Assembly: GCA_016929205.1 (NCBI GenBank)
Contig: JAFGJF010000555.1
Location: 1 to 34,196 of the forward strand
DNA length: 34,196 bases
Direction of reading: 5' to 3'
Origin: Anaerolineae bacterium
GTDB lineage: Bacteria > Chloroflexota > Anaerolineae > JAFGEY01
In this document: positions 17,484-25,768 of the stretch, piece after piece
How the letters are laid out: the number at the start of each line of letters is the position of its first letter
Numbering within the stretch: position 1 is the first letter of the stretch
Translations under genes and position numbers: made by a program
Notes under the pieces: model-generated
What the model was told of the DNA's origin: nothing
Databases searched by the model: none
What the model saw: the letters and a program-made list of their open reading frames with translations, nothing else

Positions 17484-18902
17484 CTAGTCAAACTTGTATG
17501 CTGCTTTCGCCAAGCGATAGGCACAATCGACAATCATTTCGCCGGCGTCTTCCATGTCAATAACACCGCGCACGACCATACCGGCAATCCAGTTGGCGTC
17601 AACGCGTCGCGACAGATCGTGCCGGGCGGGAATGGAGGGATAGGCCCGGGTATCGTCGTTAAAGCCGGCAGTGTTATACAGGCCCGCTGTTTCGCATATC
17701 TGCTGGCGGTAACGCATCATCCCATTCAGGCTGTCGTGAAACCACCACGCTGGCCCGAGCTTTAGCGCCGGATAGTGTCCGGCCAGCGGAGCAAGCTCGC
17801 GGGCATAGGTCGTTTCATCGAGCGTAAAGACAATCAAGGTCAGGCGCGGGTCGTTGCCATATTTGTTGAGCAGTGGGCGCAAGTTGGTGGTGAACTCGCT
17901 GCCCACAGGGATGTCACAACCCTTGTCGCGGCCAAAGTGATCAAAGATCACCTGGTTGTGGTTGCGGAAAGAGCCGGAATGGAATTGCATCACCAGCCCA
18001 TCTTCGATGCTCATACGCGCACTTTCCATGATCATATGCGCCGTAAAGCGTGTCTCATCCTCTGCCGTGGCTGTGCCGTTGAGCGCGCGCTGGAAAATGG
18101 CCTCTGCTTCGACGTTTGAGAGTTCAGCCGTGTAGGGTGTGAGCGCAGCGTGATCGGTGGCGTGCGCACCCATCGCGATAAAGAACTGGCGGCGATTTTC
18201 GAGTGCCTGGACAAAGTGCGTGTACGAATCGACGGTGATGCCCGACAGATCGCTTAGCGCGTTAATGTTGTCCTGCCATCCCTCGGTGAGGATGTTGACC
18301 ACGGCATCGGGGCGAAACGTGGGGCAGATGATGCCTTGCCAACCCGAGTCCGCGATCTGCTGGTGATAGGTGAGCGGGTCGGTAGCAGCATCGGTCGTAC
18401 ACATAACCTCGATATTAAACTGCTCGAACAGCTTGCGGGGGCGAAATTCCAGAGTGGCGAGTTTGGCCTCTATCTGATCGTAAATGGCCTGTGCGGTGTC
18501 GCCATTCAGCTTGGTTTCGACTCCAAACACGTCGTATAGTTCGTGATTCAGCCACATACCAGAGGGCGTGCCCCGAAACAGGTAAAAGTGGTCGGCAAAA
18601 ATCTGCCAGATCTTGCGATGATCCTGCTCGACCGGACCGCCATCCGTGCGCGGCACACCCACATCCTCGAGCTTGACGCCTTGCGAGTAAAGCATACGAA
18701 AAACATAGTGATCGGGAATGATCAACAGATCGGCCGGCGTGCCAAACGTGGCGTCGGCGGTGGCAAACAGCCTCGGATCGACGTGTCCGTGTGGGCTGAC
18801 GATCGGCAAATCGGCAACGGATTCGTACAGTTCCATTGCGACTCGGCGTTGCTCGGGATTGGGGTCAAAATAGCGGTTGTGTGACAGGTGGATTTTGGTC
18901 AT
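17484..18902 (-). CDS. uxaC: Glucuronate/galacturonate isomerase
   Basis: A 472-residue enzyme of the amidohydrolase-like uronate isomerase family. It converts glucuronate to fructuronate and galacturonate to tagaturonate, the first step of hexuronate breakdown in the cytoplasm. Family landmarks are SPHGHVDPR (His38, His40), the TTDAATDPL segment near 173, QFHSGSFRNHN, and LGPAWWFHDS and GFNDDTRAYPSIPARHD near the C-terminus. Length is normal. The ATG lies 11 bases after GAGGAG, which is inside the last codons of the upstream lipoprotein gene; only eight bases separate the two genes, so they are co-transcribed. No uxuA/uxaB or uronate transporter genes are in the window. Confidence 0.95.
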   Translation of the reverse strand: MTKIHLSHNRYFDPNPEQRRVAMELYESVADLPIVSPHGHVDPRLFATADATFGTPADLLIIPDHYVFRMLYSQGVKLEDVGVPRTDGGPVEQDHRKIWQIFADHFYLFRGTPSGMWLNHELYDVFGVETKLNGDTAQAIYDQIEAKLATLEFRPRKLFEQFNIEVMCTTDAATDPLTYHQQIADSGWQGIICPTFRPDAVVNILTEGWQDNINALSDLSGITVDSYTHFVQALENRRQFFIAMGAHATDHAALTPYTAELSNVEAEAIFQRALNGTATAEDETRFTAHMIMESARMSIEDGLVMQFHSGSFRNHNQVIFDHFGRDKGCDIPVGSEFTTNLRPLLNKYGNDPRLTLIVFTLDETTYARELAPLAGHYPALKLGPAWWFHDSLNGMMRYRQQICETAGLYNTAGFNDDTRAYPSIPARHDLSRRVDANWIAGMVVRGVIDMEDAGEMIVDCAYRLAKAAYKFD

Positions 18903-18910
18903 CAGCTAGT

Positions 18911-19276
18911 CTACTCCTCAAGTTCGACTTTGGTCATCTTGTTTCGTTTCACGCTGATCTGGTAACTTGTCAACAAGTCGCCTTGGGCAGAAAAGAGTTT
19001 GAGCAAATAGTCTCCCGGACGGATCTGCGCTTCAAACCGGCCCTGGACGTCGATGAGGGGTTTGGCGATGATTTCCCCTTGAACAAAGACCGGTATCGCG
19101 CTGTTTGTGTCTTGTTCCTTCAAGGCGATGACGTGTAACTCGAGATCCTGTGGATTGGTGTCCCCGCTGGTTTTGATCGTGCCCGAGAGTCCTGTCGGAC
19201 GAGAAAAACATCCTGCCAGGATGAGGATGCTCATTGCCGTCAGAGCCATCCAGATCAATCGTGTTTGTTTGGACAT
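18911..19276 (-). CDS. Small lipoprotein with carboxypeptidase-regulatory-like fold
   Basis: A 121-residue protein with a signal peptide and lipobox LAGC (Cys23 would be lipidated), so it is predicted to be anchored on the outer face of the membrane. The rest has short beta-strand-like segments (GLSGTIKTSG, VQGRFEAQIRPGDYLLKLFS, TSYQISVKRNKMTKVEL), a pattern of carboxypeptidase-regulatory-like or fibronectin-like beta sandwiches. No enzymatic motif is seen. GAGGT lies only three bases before the ATG. It is followed at eight bases by uxaC. Why a lipoprotein shares a transcript with uronate isomerase is unclear. Confidence 0.75.
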   Translation of the reverse strand: MSKQTRLIWMALTAMSILILAGCFSRPTGLSGTIKTSGDTNPQDLELHVIALKEQDTNSAIPVFVQGEIIAKPLIDVQGRFEAQIRPGDYLLKLFSAQGDLLTSYQISVKRNKMTKVELEE

Positions 19277-19395
19277 TGTACCTCATTACCGGTTTGTTCG
19301 TTGCCAAGGTGCACAAGCAGGCGTGTGAGATTCAAAAGCCCGGTGAGTATATCACCGTTTGGCGCTACAAGCAAGCGGTTGTGCCAGGCCGTAAA

Positions 19396-20190
19396 TCAGG
19401 TTGTCGCTGACTCGTAGACAGACTGGACGACAATGATCGCGCCGGCGAGGATAAGCAGCGCTGGCCAGTACCTGGCAAGCAGGGGCCAAAAAGTGAAACA
19501 GAGGGCAAAAGCGATCAAGGCGACCAAACTCCAGTCGATGATCGAAATGCCTATCTTGCGGACTGTCTGTCCCCCCATACCGAGGGCATTTGCCAGGACC
19601 AAGCCCAATCCAACCAGGCCGGGAATGGATGCCCAGACGTAGGTCCAACTTGTCCAGTCTCCGAAGGTATTTTGCCAGTACAGAATCAGCCCGAGGCCGC
19701 CGATGAGGGTGCCGGGGATCACATTGGCTGCGATGCCTGTGGGTGTTGTAGCCAGCAAAAACATAGCACCCAGGCCGATGAGGATAAAAGGCCAGGAAAA
19801 ATGAATCGGAAACAGAATCCACATGATCCTGAACAAGGCCGTCGTGAACATCCCTTCGACCAACCAGACGATGCCGACTGTTTTGACCCGTCGATCGCCC
19901 ATTCCCACGGTGTAGGCGATGATCAACCCCAGCCCCACAAAGCCGGGTACCAACGGCCAGGCATAGAACCAACTCGCCCAATGGCCGGTCAGCGACTGCC
20001 AGCCGAGTAACACGCCTAATCCCCCGACGATAGCGCCAGGGATGGCCAGCGCGCCGACGTGGTAAGCCAGAGCTGCAATCAGGAACGCCACCCCGGCGTC
20101 GATCACAAGCAGCGGCCAAAGTTTGGGGGCAAAGAGGACGAGCGGCAAGGTCACCCCCAGCAAAATCAAGTTCGTGCCGCCTGTCAACAT
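19396..20190 (-). CDS. Polytopic membrane protein with internal tandem duplication
   Basis: This 264-residue membrane protein has about eight hydrophobic segments. It consists largely of two similar ~105-residue units: residues 47-107 and 155-215 align without gaps (IPG-x3-GGLG, WQ, W-x-SW-x-Y-x-W, P-x2-VGLGL, GMG). The second unit matches the gene fragment at the left window edge, so the two genes are paralogues. The function is unknown; it resembles LiaF-type transmembrane modules. I chose the ATG at 20190 because AGAGG lies seven bases upstream and a hydrophobic segment begins at once; a GTG at 20238 in the same frame would add 16 polar residues but has a poor ribosome site. It lies between the Fpg/Nei glycosylase gene and the lipoprotein gene. 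Confidence 0.8.
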   Translation of the reverse strand: MLTGGTNLILLGVTLPLVLFAPKLWPLLVIDAGVAFLIAALAYHVGALAIPGAIVGGLGVLLGWQSLTGHWASWFYAWPLVPGFVGLGLIIAYTVGMGDRRVKTVGIVWLVEGMFTTALFRIMWILFPIHFSWPFILIGLGAMFLLATTPTGIAANVIPGTLIGGLGLILYWQNTFGDWTSWTYVWASIPGLVGLGLVLANALGMGGQTVRKIGISIIDWSLVALIAFALCFTFWPLLARYWPALLILAGAIIVVQSVYESATT

Positions 20191-20292
20191 ATGTGTGCCT
20201 CTCACGGTCCAGACTCCCTGGTCATTGTTTTTACGCACCTACGATCATGACAACGGTTCTGCGGACGATCGGTTGCGGCAAGCGTGAGGTGC

Positions 20293-21114
20293 CTATTGTT
20301 TGATCATCAGTCCCGGCTGGCAGGTGCGACAGAAATGTGTCGCTCGGCGTTCCCGCTTTACTTCGCTGATCGCGCTGCCACAAACGGGACATGGCGCACC
20401 CGGTTTGCCGTGCACGGACAGAAAATCTCGCACCTCCTGGTCGATTTGATCCGTGATCCGCAGGCGTAATGTCTCCATCGCTTCGGTAAGCACATCTCTC
20501 ATTGCCGTGTAAAGCCGCGTTACCTCGTCGTCACTCAGCGTGCCGCGGCGGCGAAAGGGATAGATGCCTGCACGCCAGCAGATTTCATCGGCGTAAGCGT
20601 TGCCGATGCCGGCCACAAAACTCTGGTTGCTCATCACGCGTTTGATCTCGCCGCGCTGCTGTTTCAGGCGCTGGCGAAAGACGTCGAGGGTCAGCTCCGA
20701 GGCAGTGGCTTCCGGTCCCAGGCTGTCAAAGGTCGGGATCTGGGACAGATCGCGGGTCAGGTACACTTTGCCCATATCCTTGGCGTCGTGGTAGCGCAGT
20801 TCCTGTCCATCATCGAGGGTAAGAATCATCACGTCACGCTTGCGAGCGCGGGTCAGCGGCGCACCATAGCGGATGCGCCCGGCCAGCATGGGATTGATCA
20901 CCAAGTGCAGGCCGTCGTCAAGTACCAAGAGCAGAAATTTGCCACGGCGCACGACGCCGGTAAAATGCCGGTCGACCAGCAGTTGGGCGATGTCGCCTCC
21001 CAGCAGGTTGCGAATCACGATCGGCCGGTTTACCTCAACAGCGACGATGGTATTATCCACAATGTGTTGCGATAGAAACTCGCAAATGATTTCCAGATCG
21101 GGTAGTTCGGGCAT
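20293..21114 (-). CDS. mutM: Fpg/Nei family DNA glycosylase
   Basis: A 273-residue bifunctional DNA glycosylase/AP lyase, which removes oxidised bases. Pro2 and Glu3 in the N-terminal PELPDLE motif are the catalytic residues; Lys59 in RRGKF matches the conserved beta-hairpin lysine. The helix-two-turn-helix segment QSFVAGIGNAYADE and the C-terminal zinc finger with Cys242, Cys245, Cys262 and Cys265 are intact. Two deviations are visible: PELPDLE rather than the usual PELPEVE, and INPML at 73-77 where canonical Fpg has IHLGM. Substrate preference (8-oxoguanine or oxidised pyrimidines) is therefore open and the symbol is tentative. The gene is divergent from the Nif3-like gene, and a promoter candidate lies at 21149-21178. 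Confidence 0.9.
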   Translation of the reverse strand: MPELPDLEIICEFLSQHIVDNTIVAVEVNRPIVIRNLLGGDIAQLLVDRHFTGVVRRGKFLLLVLDDGLHLVINPMLAGRIRYGAPLTRARKRDVMILTLDDGQELRYHDAKDMGKVYLTRDLSQIPTFDSLGPEATASELTLDVFRQRLKQQRGEIKRVMSNQSFVAGIGNAYADEICWRAGIYPFRRRGTLSDDEVTRLYTAMRDVLTEAMETLRLRITDQIDQEVRDFLSVHGKPGAPCPVCGSAISEVKRERRATHFCRTCQPGLMIKQ

Positions 21115-21148
21115 GGTTTTCTCACAATCTCAATGTTGTTGTGTCTGT

Positions 21149-21178
21149 ATTGTATACCAGGTGGCGTTATCCCGTCAA
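21149..21178 (-). promoter_or_regulatory. Promoter candidate for the Fpg/Nei glycosylase gene
   Basis: Read on the minus strand: TTGACG (21178-21173), an 18-base spacer and TACAAT (21154-21149). An overlapping TATACA at a 16-base spacing is an alternative -10 element. It lies 35 bases before the start codon. Confidence 0.5.
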
Positions 21179-21203
21179 GATATAAGATACGAGACATACC
21201 TTG

Positions 21204-21233
21204 TTGGACACACCAGGATATCTGTGATATAGT
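21204..21233 (+). promoter_or_regulatory. Promoter candidate for the Nif3-like gene
   Basis: TTGGAC (21204-21209), an 18-base spacer and TATAGT (21228-21233). The start point would be near 21240, and GGAGGAG at about 21266-21272 precedes the ATG at 21276. It is back to back with the glycosylase promoter. Confidence 0.45.
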
Positions 21234-21275
21234 CAGGTGATATGATTGGTGGCCAATTGCTTTTAGGAGGAGATT

Positions 21276-22067
21276 ATGAGCAAAAGCGTTCAAGATGTAA
21301 TCGATACCATCATCTCCCAGATCCCGGGCGCGCCACGCGATGGGACGGTGGACACGATCAAGACCGGCGATCCGTCACAGCCGGTCACGGGCATTGTGAC
21401 TACCTTTCTTGCCACGCACGCCGTACTGAAACAGACCGTCGATCTGGGTGCCAACCTGATCATTACCCACGAGCCGACCTTTTACAACCACCTGGATGAG
21501 GTGGATTGGCTGGGTGGCGACCCTGTGTATGCGGCCAAGCGGCAGTTCATCGATGAAAACAACCTCGTCGTGTGGCGATTCCACGACTATTGGCACATGC
21601 ATCGGCCGGATGGGATCATGACCGGCGTGCGCAAGGCATTGGGGTGGAATGCAGCCGTCGATGAGGCGTACCCGCCTGTGTTTGATATCCAGGCGATGGC
21701 GCTGGACGATCTGGCTGTGTTTCTCAAGGAAAAGCTGGGCATTGGCACCCTGCGTATAGTAGGCGAGCCAGAGACGGTCTGCCGCCGGGTGTGCTTTGCA
21801 GTCGGCGCAGGGGGTGGGCGCAGCCAGATCCACGGGCTGTCCAGGAAAGGCATCGATGTGATTGTGTGCGGCGAGATCAACGAGTGGGAAACGTGCGAAT
21901 ACGCGCGCGATGCCGTGCTGCAGGGCCAGAACAAGGCGCTGATCGTCCTCGGTCATGCCAACAGCGAGGAAGCAGGCATGAGGTGGCTGGTCGAGTGGCT
22001 GACGCCGCTGGTGCCGGATGTGTCGATTACGCACGTGCCGGCCGGAGATCCATTCCGCTTTCTATAA
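21276..22067 (+). CDS. Nif3-like dinuclear metal-centre protein
   Basis: A 263-residue member of the Nif3/YbgI (GTP cyclohydrolase I type 2 domain) family. Expected metal-binding positions are His65-Glu66 in THEPTFYNH and His103-Asp104 in RFHDYWH, and near the C-terminus LGHANSEEAGM supplies His and Glu. Family members form hexameric rings with two metals per subunit; the reaction is not settled and proposals include a hydrolase or a metal chaperone role. The ribosome site is excellent (GGAGGAG). It is followed after 92 bases by the GH172 gene on the same strand, perhaps in one transcript. Confidence 0.9.
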   Translation: MSKSVQDVIDTIISQIPGAPRDGTVDTIKTGDPSQPVTGIVTTFLATHAVLKQTVDLGANLIITHEPTFYNHLDEVDWLGGDPVYAAKRQFIDENNLVVWRFHDYWHMHRPDGIMTGVRKALGWNAAVDEAYPPVFDIQAMALDDLAVFLKEKLGIGTLRIVGEPETVCRRVCFAVGAGGGRSQIHGLSRKGIDVIVCGEINEWETCEYARDAVLQGQNKALIVLGHANSEEAGMRWLVEWLTPLVPDVSITHVPAGDPFRFL

Positions 22068-22159
22068 CCTCAGAGAGCAGATGCCGCGCCAAATGGTCCT
22101 GTAGCAGATCAGTGGTTTATAGATTTCGATGATCGTGGATTATGGAAAGGAATGATAAA

Positions 22160-23287
22160 ATGTTTGGTTTGATGAATCCGGGGTTGAGCGGACTGGCGCT
22201 GCTTTCCAACGCCGAGACGCGTTCGATCAGTGCCGAGAATCCAACGGGCGCGCGAGGCGGCGGGGCCAGGGCCGAGGTGCCCGACGAAAAGATGATTGCA
22301 GCTATGATGAACGAGATGGGCATCGACGCGGCGCACGGGTTTGCCACGCATCCCTCCTCGATGTTGGGCAAGGGATGGAAGGTCCGGCCATGCATGACCG
22401 TGCTGCCGCCGGGCACGACGACACTGGCTGACGTCGATGGACCAGGGGTGATCCAACACATCTGGATCACGGTCAGCGAGGAGGCCTACCGGGACACAGT
22501 GCTGCGTTTTTATTGGGATGGGGAAGTAACACCCTCGATTGAGACGCCGTTGGGCGATTTCTTTTGCAATGGGCACGGACTGCGCTGCAACGTCAATTCA
22601 CTGCCCGTCGCCGTGAACCCGGTCGGTGGCTTTAACTGCTATTGGCCGATGCCGTTCCGGCAGCACGCCCGGATCACGATCGAAAACCAGCGTCCCAAGC
22701 CGATCTTTGCCTTCTTTTATCAGATCACCTATGCTCTGACCGATCTGCCGCAGAATGTCGCCTATTTGCATGCACAGTGGCGGCGCTCCTTGACGCGACG
22801 AGACTACCCGGAGCACGTTATCCTCGACGGTGTGCAAGGGCAGGGACAGTATGTGGGCACTTATTTAGCCTGGACCCAGTTCTCCAACGGCTGGTGGGGC
22901 GAAGGTGAAGTCAAATTTTATCTGGACGGCGACGAGGACTATCCAACGATCTGTGGCACGGGCACGGAAGATTACTTTGGTGGGGCGTGGTGCTTTGGCG
23001 GCGAACCGGCCAAAACGGAAACCTATTCCACGCCCTTTTTGGGCTATCCTCTGTACCGCCACGAACCAGGCGAGGTGCCCAGGCACGGTTTGTATCGCTG
23101 GCACGTGATGGATCCGGTCCATTTCAAGCAAGATCTCAAGGTAACGGTGCAGGCCCTCGGCTGGTGGCCCAATCGCACGTTTGAGCCATTGACCGATGAT
23201 ATTGCCTCTGTGGCGTATTGGTACCAATCCGAGCCACACACGCCGTTTTCGGCGCTGCCGGCAGTGCACGAACGCTGGTCACGATAG
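22160..23287 (+). CDS. DUF2961 / GH172 family glycoside hydrolase
   Basis: A 375-residue protein of the DUF2961 family, now glycoside hydrolase family 172. Founding members act on fructofuranosides (difructose dianhydride I synthase/hydrolase), and others on arabinofuranosides. The core signatures are GEGEVKFYLDGD and GTGTEDYFGG near 255-285, which hold conserved glutamates expected to be catalytic. No signal peptide is visible, so it is probably cytoplasmic. The ATG at 22160 has AAGGA eight bases upstream; an in-frame ATG at 22142 overlaps that ribosome site and is less likely. The enolase-superfamily gene follows after ten bases, which suggests a shared sugar pathway. The substrate cannot be fixed from sequence. 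Confidence 0.88.
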   Translation: MFGLMNPGLSGLALLSNAETRSISAENPTGARGGGARAEVPDEKMIAAMMNEMGIDAAHGFATHPSSMLGKGWKVRPCMTVLPPGTTTLADVDGPGVIQHIWITVSEEAYRDTVLRFYWDGEVTPSIETPLGDFFCNGHGLRCNVNSLPVAVNPVGGFNCYWPMPFRQHARITIENQRPKPIFAFFYQITYALTDLPQNVAYLHAQWRRSLTRRDYPEHVILDGVQGQGQYVGTYLAWTQFSNGWWGEGEVKFYLDGDEDYPTICGTGTEDYFGGAWCFGGEPAKTETYSTPFLGYPLYRHEPGEVPRHGLYRWHVMDPVHFKQDLKVTVQALGWWPNRTFEPLTDDIASVAYWYQSEPHTPFSALPAVHERWSR

Positions 23288-23297
23288 GGAGGAAACG

Positions 23298-24443
23298 ATG
23301 AAAATTACCCGTTTGGAAACAGTGTGTTTGACCCGTTTGCACGAGCCAGAGCGACAGTGGCTGACCTCGCAGTATCGTACGGTCAAGGCCGACTGTGCAG
23401 TCGTCGTGATCGACACCGACCAGGGATTGCGGGGGATCGGCGAGGCGAGTGCTTACGGCTGGCCGTTGTCGATCCGAGGTTGGGTAGACTGGCTGGCGCC
23501 AAGTCTGATCGGCCGTGATCCAAGCGATGTAGGCATCGTGCCCCATCCCAACGGATTGTCGCGCGCGCACGACGCTGCGGTAGCCGGGATCGACGTCGCC
23601 TTGTGGGACCTGAGAGGCAAAATCGCCGGCAAACGGGTCTGCGAGCTGTTGGCAGACACGCCTCTGGAGCGAGTGCGCCTCTACGCATCCGGAGGCTGCC
23701 GCTATGACTGGGGCGACCGGCCGGAGCAGTTGATCGACGAGGTGCTGGAGTATATTGCGGCGGGATTCACGGCCATGAAATTCCGGATCGGCACCAAATG
23801 GTCATGGGACGGGGTGACGGTCGATCGGTTTCTGGGATTGGTGCGCGAGCTGGTGCAGGCAGTCGATGGGCGGATGGAACTGATGCTCGACGGCAACTGC
23901 CGGCTGAGCGAGCCGATGGCGATGGCAATCGCGGTTGAACTGGACCGGCTGGGGTTTGCCTGGTTCGAAGAGCCGATCCCATCCGATCAGATCGATGGTT
24001 ACGCGCGGCTTTGTGAAGCAGTCGAGATGCCGATCACGGGCGGCGAGAGTTTGACCACGTTGGAGCAGTTCAGGCCGTTCCTGGAAAAGCGGGCCTATGA
24101 CATCGTCCAGCCGGACGCCGGGCTGTGCGGGATCACGGAATCGATGCGCATTGCCAACATGGCCCACCGTTATGGCGTCGATGTCTGCCCGCACAGTTGG
24201 CACAACGGATTGATGGCCATGGCCAACGCCCACGTCGTGGCGTCATTGCCCAATCCACACGTGCTGGAATTGTGCATGCACCAGGGACCGCTGCAATGGG
24301 CGATCGTGGCGAACAAACCGGCGATCGAGGATGGCTGGCTGGCCATGCCCGGCAAGGCGGGGCTGGGCGTGGACCTGGCGACAGATTTGCAAAATCGGTT
24401 TCCTTACATTGAAGGGCATTATGCGATTCAGGTTCAGCGCTAA
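23298..24443 (+). CDS. Mandelate racemase/muconate lactonizing enzyme family protein
   Basis: A 381-residue enolase-superfamily enzyme. Metal ligands are Asp198 in MLDGN, Glu224 in WFEEP and Glu250 in GGES. Acid-base residues are Lys161 in the KFR motif (the second lysine of KxK is Arg163) and a His299-Asp273 pair (QPDAG, CPHSWH), which places it in the mandelate-racemase group. Many such enzymes dehydrate acid sugars such as gluconate-, galactonate- or rhamnonate-type aldonates, others racemise. The start is the ATG at 23298, preceded by AGGGAGG; an upstream open stretch to 23196 overlaps the GH172 gene. The coupling to GH172 fits a sugar-acid role. It converges on the sphingolipid operon with only six bases between stop codons. 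Confidence 0.92.
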   Translation: MKITRLETVCLTRLHEPERQWLTSQYRTVKADCAVVVIDTDQGLRGIGEASAYGWPLSIRGWVDWLAPSLIGRDPSDVGIVPHPNGLSRAHDAAVAGIDVALWDLRGKIAGKRVCELLADTPLERVRLYASGGCRYDWGDRPEQLIDEVLEYIAAGFTAMKFRIGTKWSWDGVTVDRFLGLVRELVQAVDGRMELMLDGNCRLSEPMAMAIAVELDRLGFAWFEEPIPSDQIDGYARLCEAVEMPITGGESLTTLEQFRPFLEKRAYDIVQPDAGLCGITESMRIANMAHRYGVDVCPHSWHNGLMAMANAHVVASLPNPHVLELCMHQGPLQWAIVANKPAIEDGWLAMPGKAGLGVDLATDLQNRFPYIEGHYAIQVQR

Positions 24444-24449
24444 GTTGTT

Positions 24450-25631
24450 CTAGATCACGCCCAGTTCTTTGCCGACTTGCTCAAACAGGGCCAGCACACG
24501 ATCCATCTGCTCGTCGGTGTGGGTGGCCATATAACTGGTGCGCAGCAACGATTTGCTCGGCGGCACGGCGGGCGGAACGATGGCGTTGGTATATACTCCG
24601 GCATCATAGAGCGCTCGCCAGAGCATAAAGGTCTTGGTGTCGTCGCCGATGATGATCGGGATGACCGGCGTCTCGCTTACGCCCGTGTCGTATCCCAATG
24701 CCTGGTATCCACGCCTCATCCGTTCGGCAATGTCCAACACCCGCTTGCAGCGGTCGGGTTCGCTTTTCATCACATCCAGCGCGGCCAAGCAGGCGGCAAC
24801 GCTGGCAGCGGGCATCGAGGCACTAAAGATCAACGAGCGTGCGTGGTGTTGGATATAGTGGACGACCTGTTCATCGCCGGCAATAAAACCGCCCAACGAA
24901 GCAAACGACTTGCTGAACGTGCCCATGATCAGATCGACGTCCGCCGTCAGCCCAAAATAGTCGGCTGTCCCACGCCCACAGTTCCCCAGCACACCTACTG
25001 AGTGCGCGTCGTCGACCATCAGGCGCGCCTCGTATTGCTTGCACAGGGCCACGATCTGTGGCAAAGGTGCAATATCTCCACCCATACTATAGACGCCATC
25101 CACAACAACCAGTTTTCCCAATTCCGAACCACACTTGGCAAGCGCGCGATCCAGACTGTCCATATCATTGTGGCGAAAGCGGACCATTTTTCCACACGAG
25201 AGCTGGCAACCGTCGATGATGCTGGCGTGATCTTCGCGATCGGTGATCACGGCGTCGTTGCGGCCGATGATTGCCGAGAGTGTGCCCACGTTGGCCTGGT
25301 AGCCGGTGCTAAAAACGAGCGCCGCTTCCTTGCCAACAAAGTCGGCCAGTTCCCGCTCAAGCTGTATGTGAAGCTGCAGCGTGCCGTTGAGGAACCGCGA
25401 TCCAGTACAGCTTGTTCCGTACTTGCGTACAGCCTCGATCGCCGCTTCGCGCACCCGGGGATGAGTGGTCAATCCCAAATAGTTGTTGGATCCGATCATG
25501 ATCAGACGATGGCCGTCGAGTGTGACCTCGGTGCCTTCGGTGTCGGAAAAAGGGATAAAGTAGGGATAATACCCCGTGGCCATCGTCTCTTTGGCCCTGG
25601 TAAATCCATAACACTTGGCAAATAATTCCAC
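24450..25631 (-). CDS. spt: Serine palmitoyltransferase-like alpha-oxoamine synthase
   Basis: A 393-residue PLP enzyme of the alpha-oxoamine synthase family. It should condense serine with a long-chain acyl thioester to give 3-ketodihydrosphingosine, the first step of sphingolipid synthesis. Lys241 in GTFSKSFAS is the PLP lysine; His135 in DREDHASI stacks on the ring; Asp208 and His210 in VDDAHSVG bind PLP. YPYF at 22-25, GTEV at 33-36, CTGSRFLNGTLQLH at 75-88 and HNDM at 154-157 match Bacteroides-type Spt rather than Kbl or BioF. The start is GTG with GAGGAG six bases upstream; the frame is open to 25706 but without a ribosome site. The upstream partner is a KDSR-like reductase, which supports the assignment over glycine C-acetyltransferase. 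Confidence 0.85.
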   Translation of the reverse strand: MELFAKCYGFTRAKETMATGYYPYFIPFSDTEGTEVTLDGHRLIMIGSNNYLGLTTHPRVREAAIEAVRKYGTSCTGSRFLNGTLQLHIQLERELADFVGKEAALVFSTGYQANVGTLSAIIGRNDAVITDREDHASIIDGCQLSCGKMVRFRHNDMDSLDRALAKCGSELGKLVVVDGVYSMGGDIAPLPQIVALCKQYEARLMVDDAHSVGVLGNCGRGTADYFGLTADVDLIMGTFSKSFASLGGFIAGDEQVVHYIQHHARSLIFSASMPAASVAACLAALDVMKSEPDRCKRVLDIAERMRRGYQALGYDTGVSETPVIPIIIGDDTKTFMLWRALYDAGVYTNAIVPPAVPPSKSLLRTSYMATHTDEQMDRVLALFEQVGKELGVI

Positions 25632-25768
25632 GAGTCTCTCCTCTATCGAAATGGAACAGGCCTGTTCCGCGATCACGGTGATGCGTGCTGGCTGGTTGTG
25701 CAGCAATCAGTGCCACGAATCTGGGCAACGTCCTCGTGCGTGCATCTTGGCACCACGATGTCTGTCGT

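Noticed and set aside
23196..23297. Longer N-terminus for the enolase-superfamily enzyme
   Set aside because: The extension lies inside the GH172 gene, while the ATG at 23298 has a near-perfect ribosome site and matches the family start.
25632..25706. N-terminal extension of the serine palmitoyltransferase from a TTG at 25706
   Set aside because: No ribosome site there, whereas the GTG at 25631 has GAGGAG at six bases and fits the family length.
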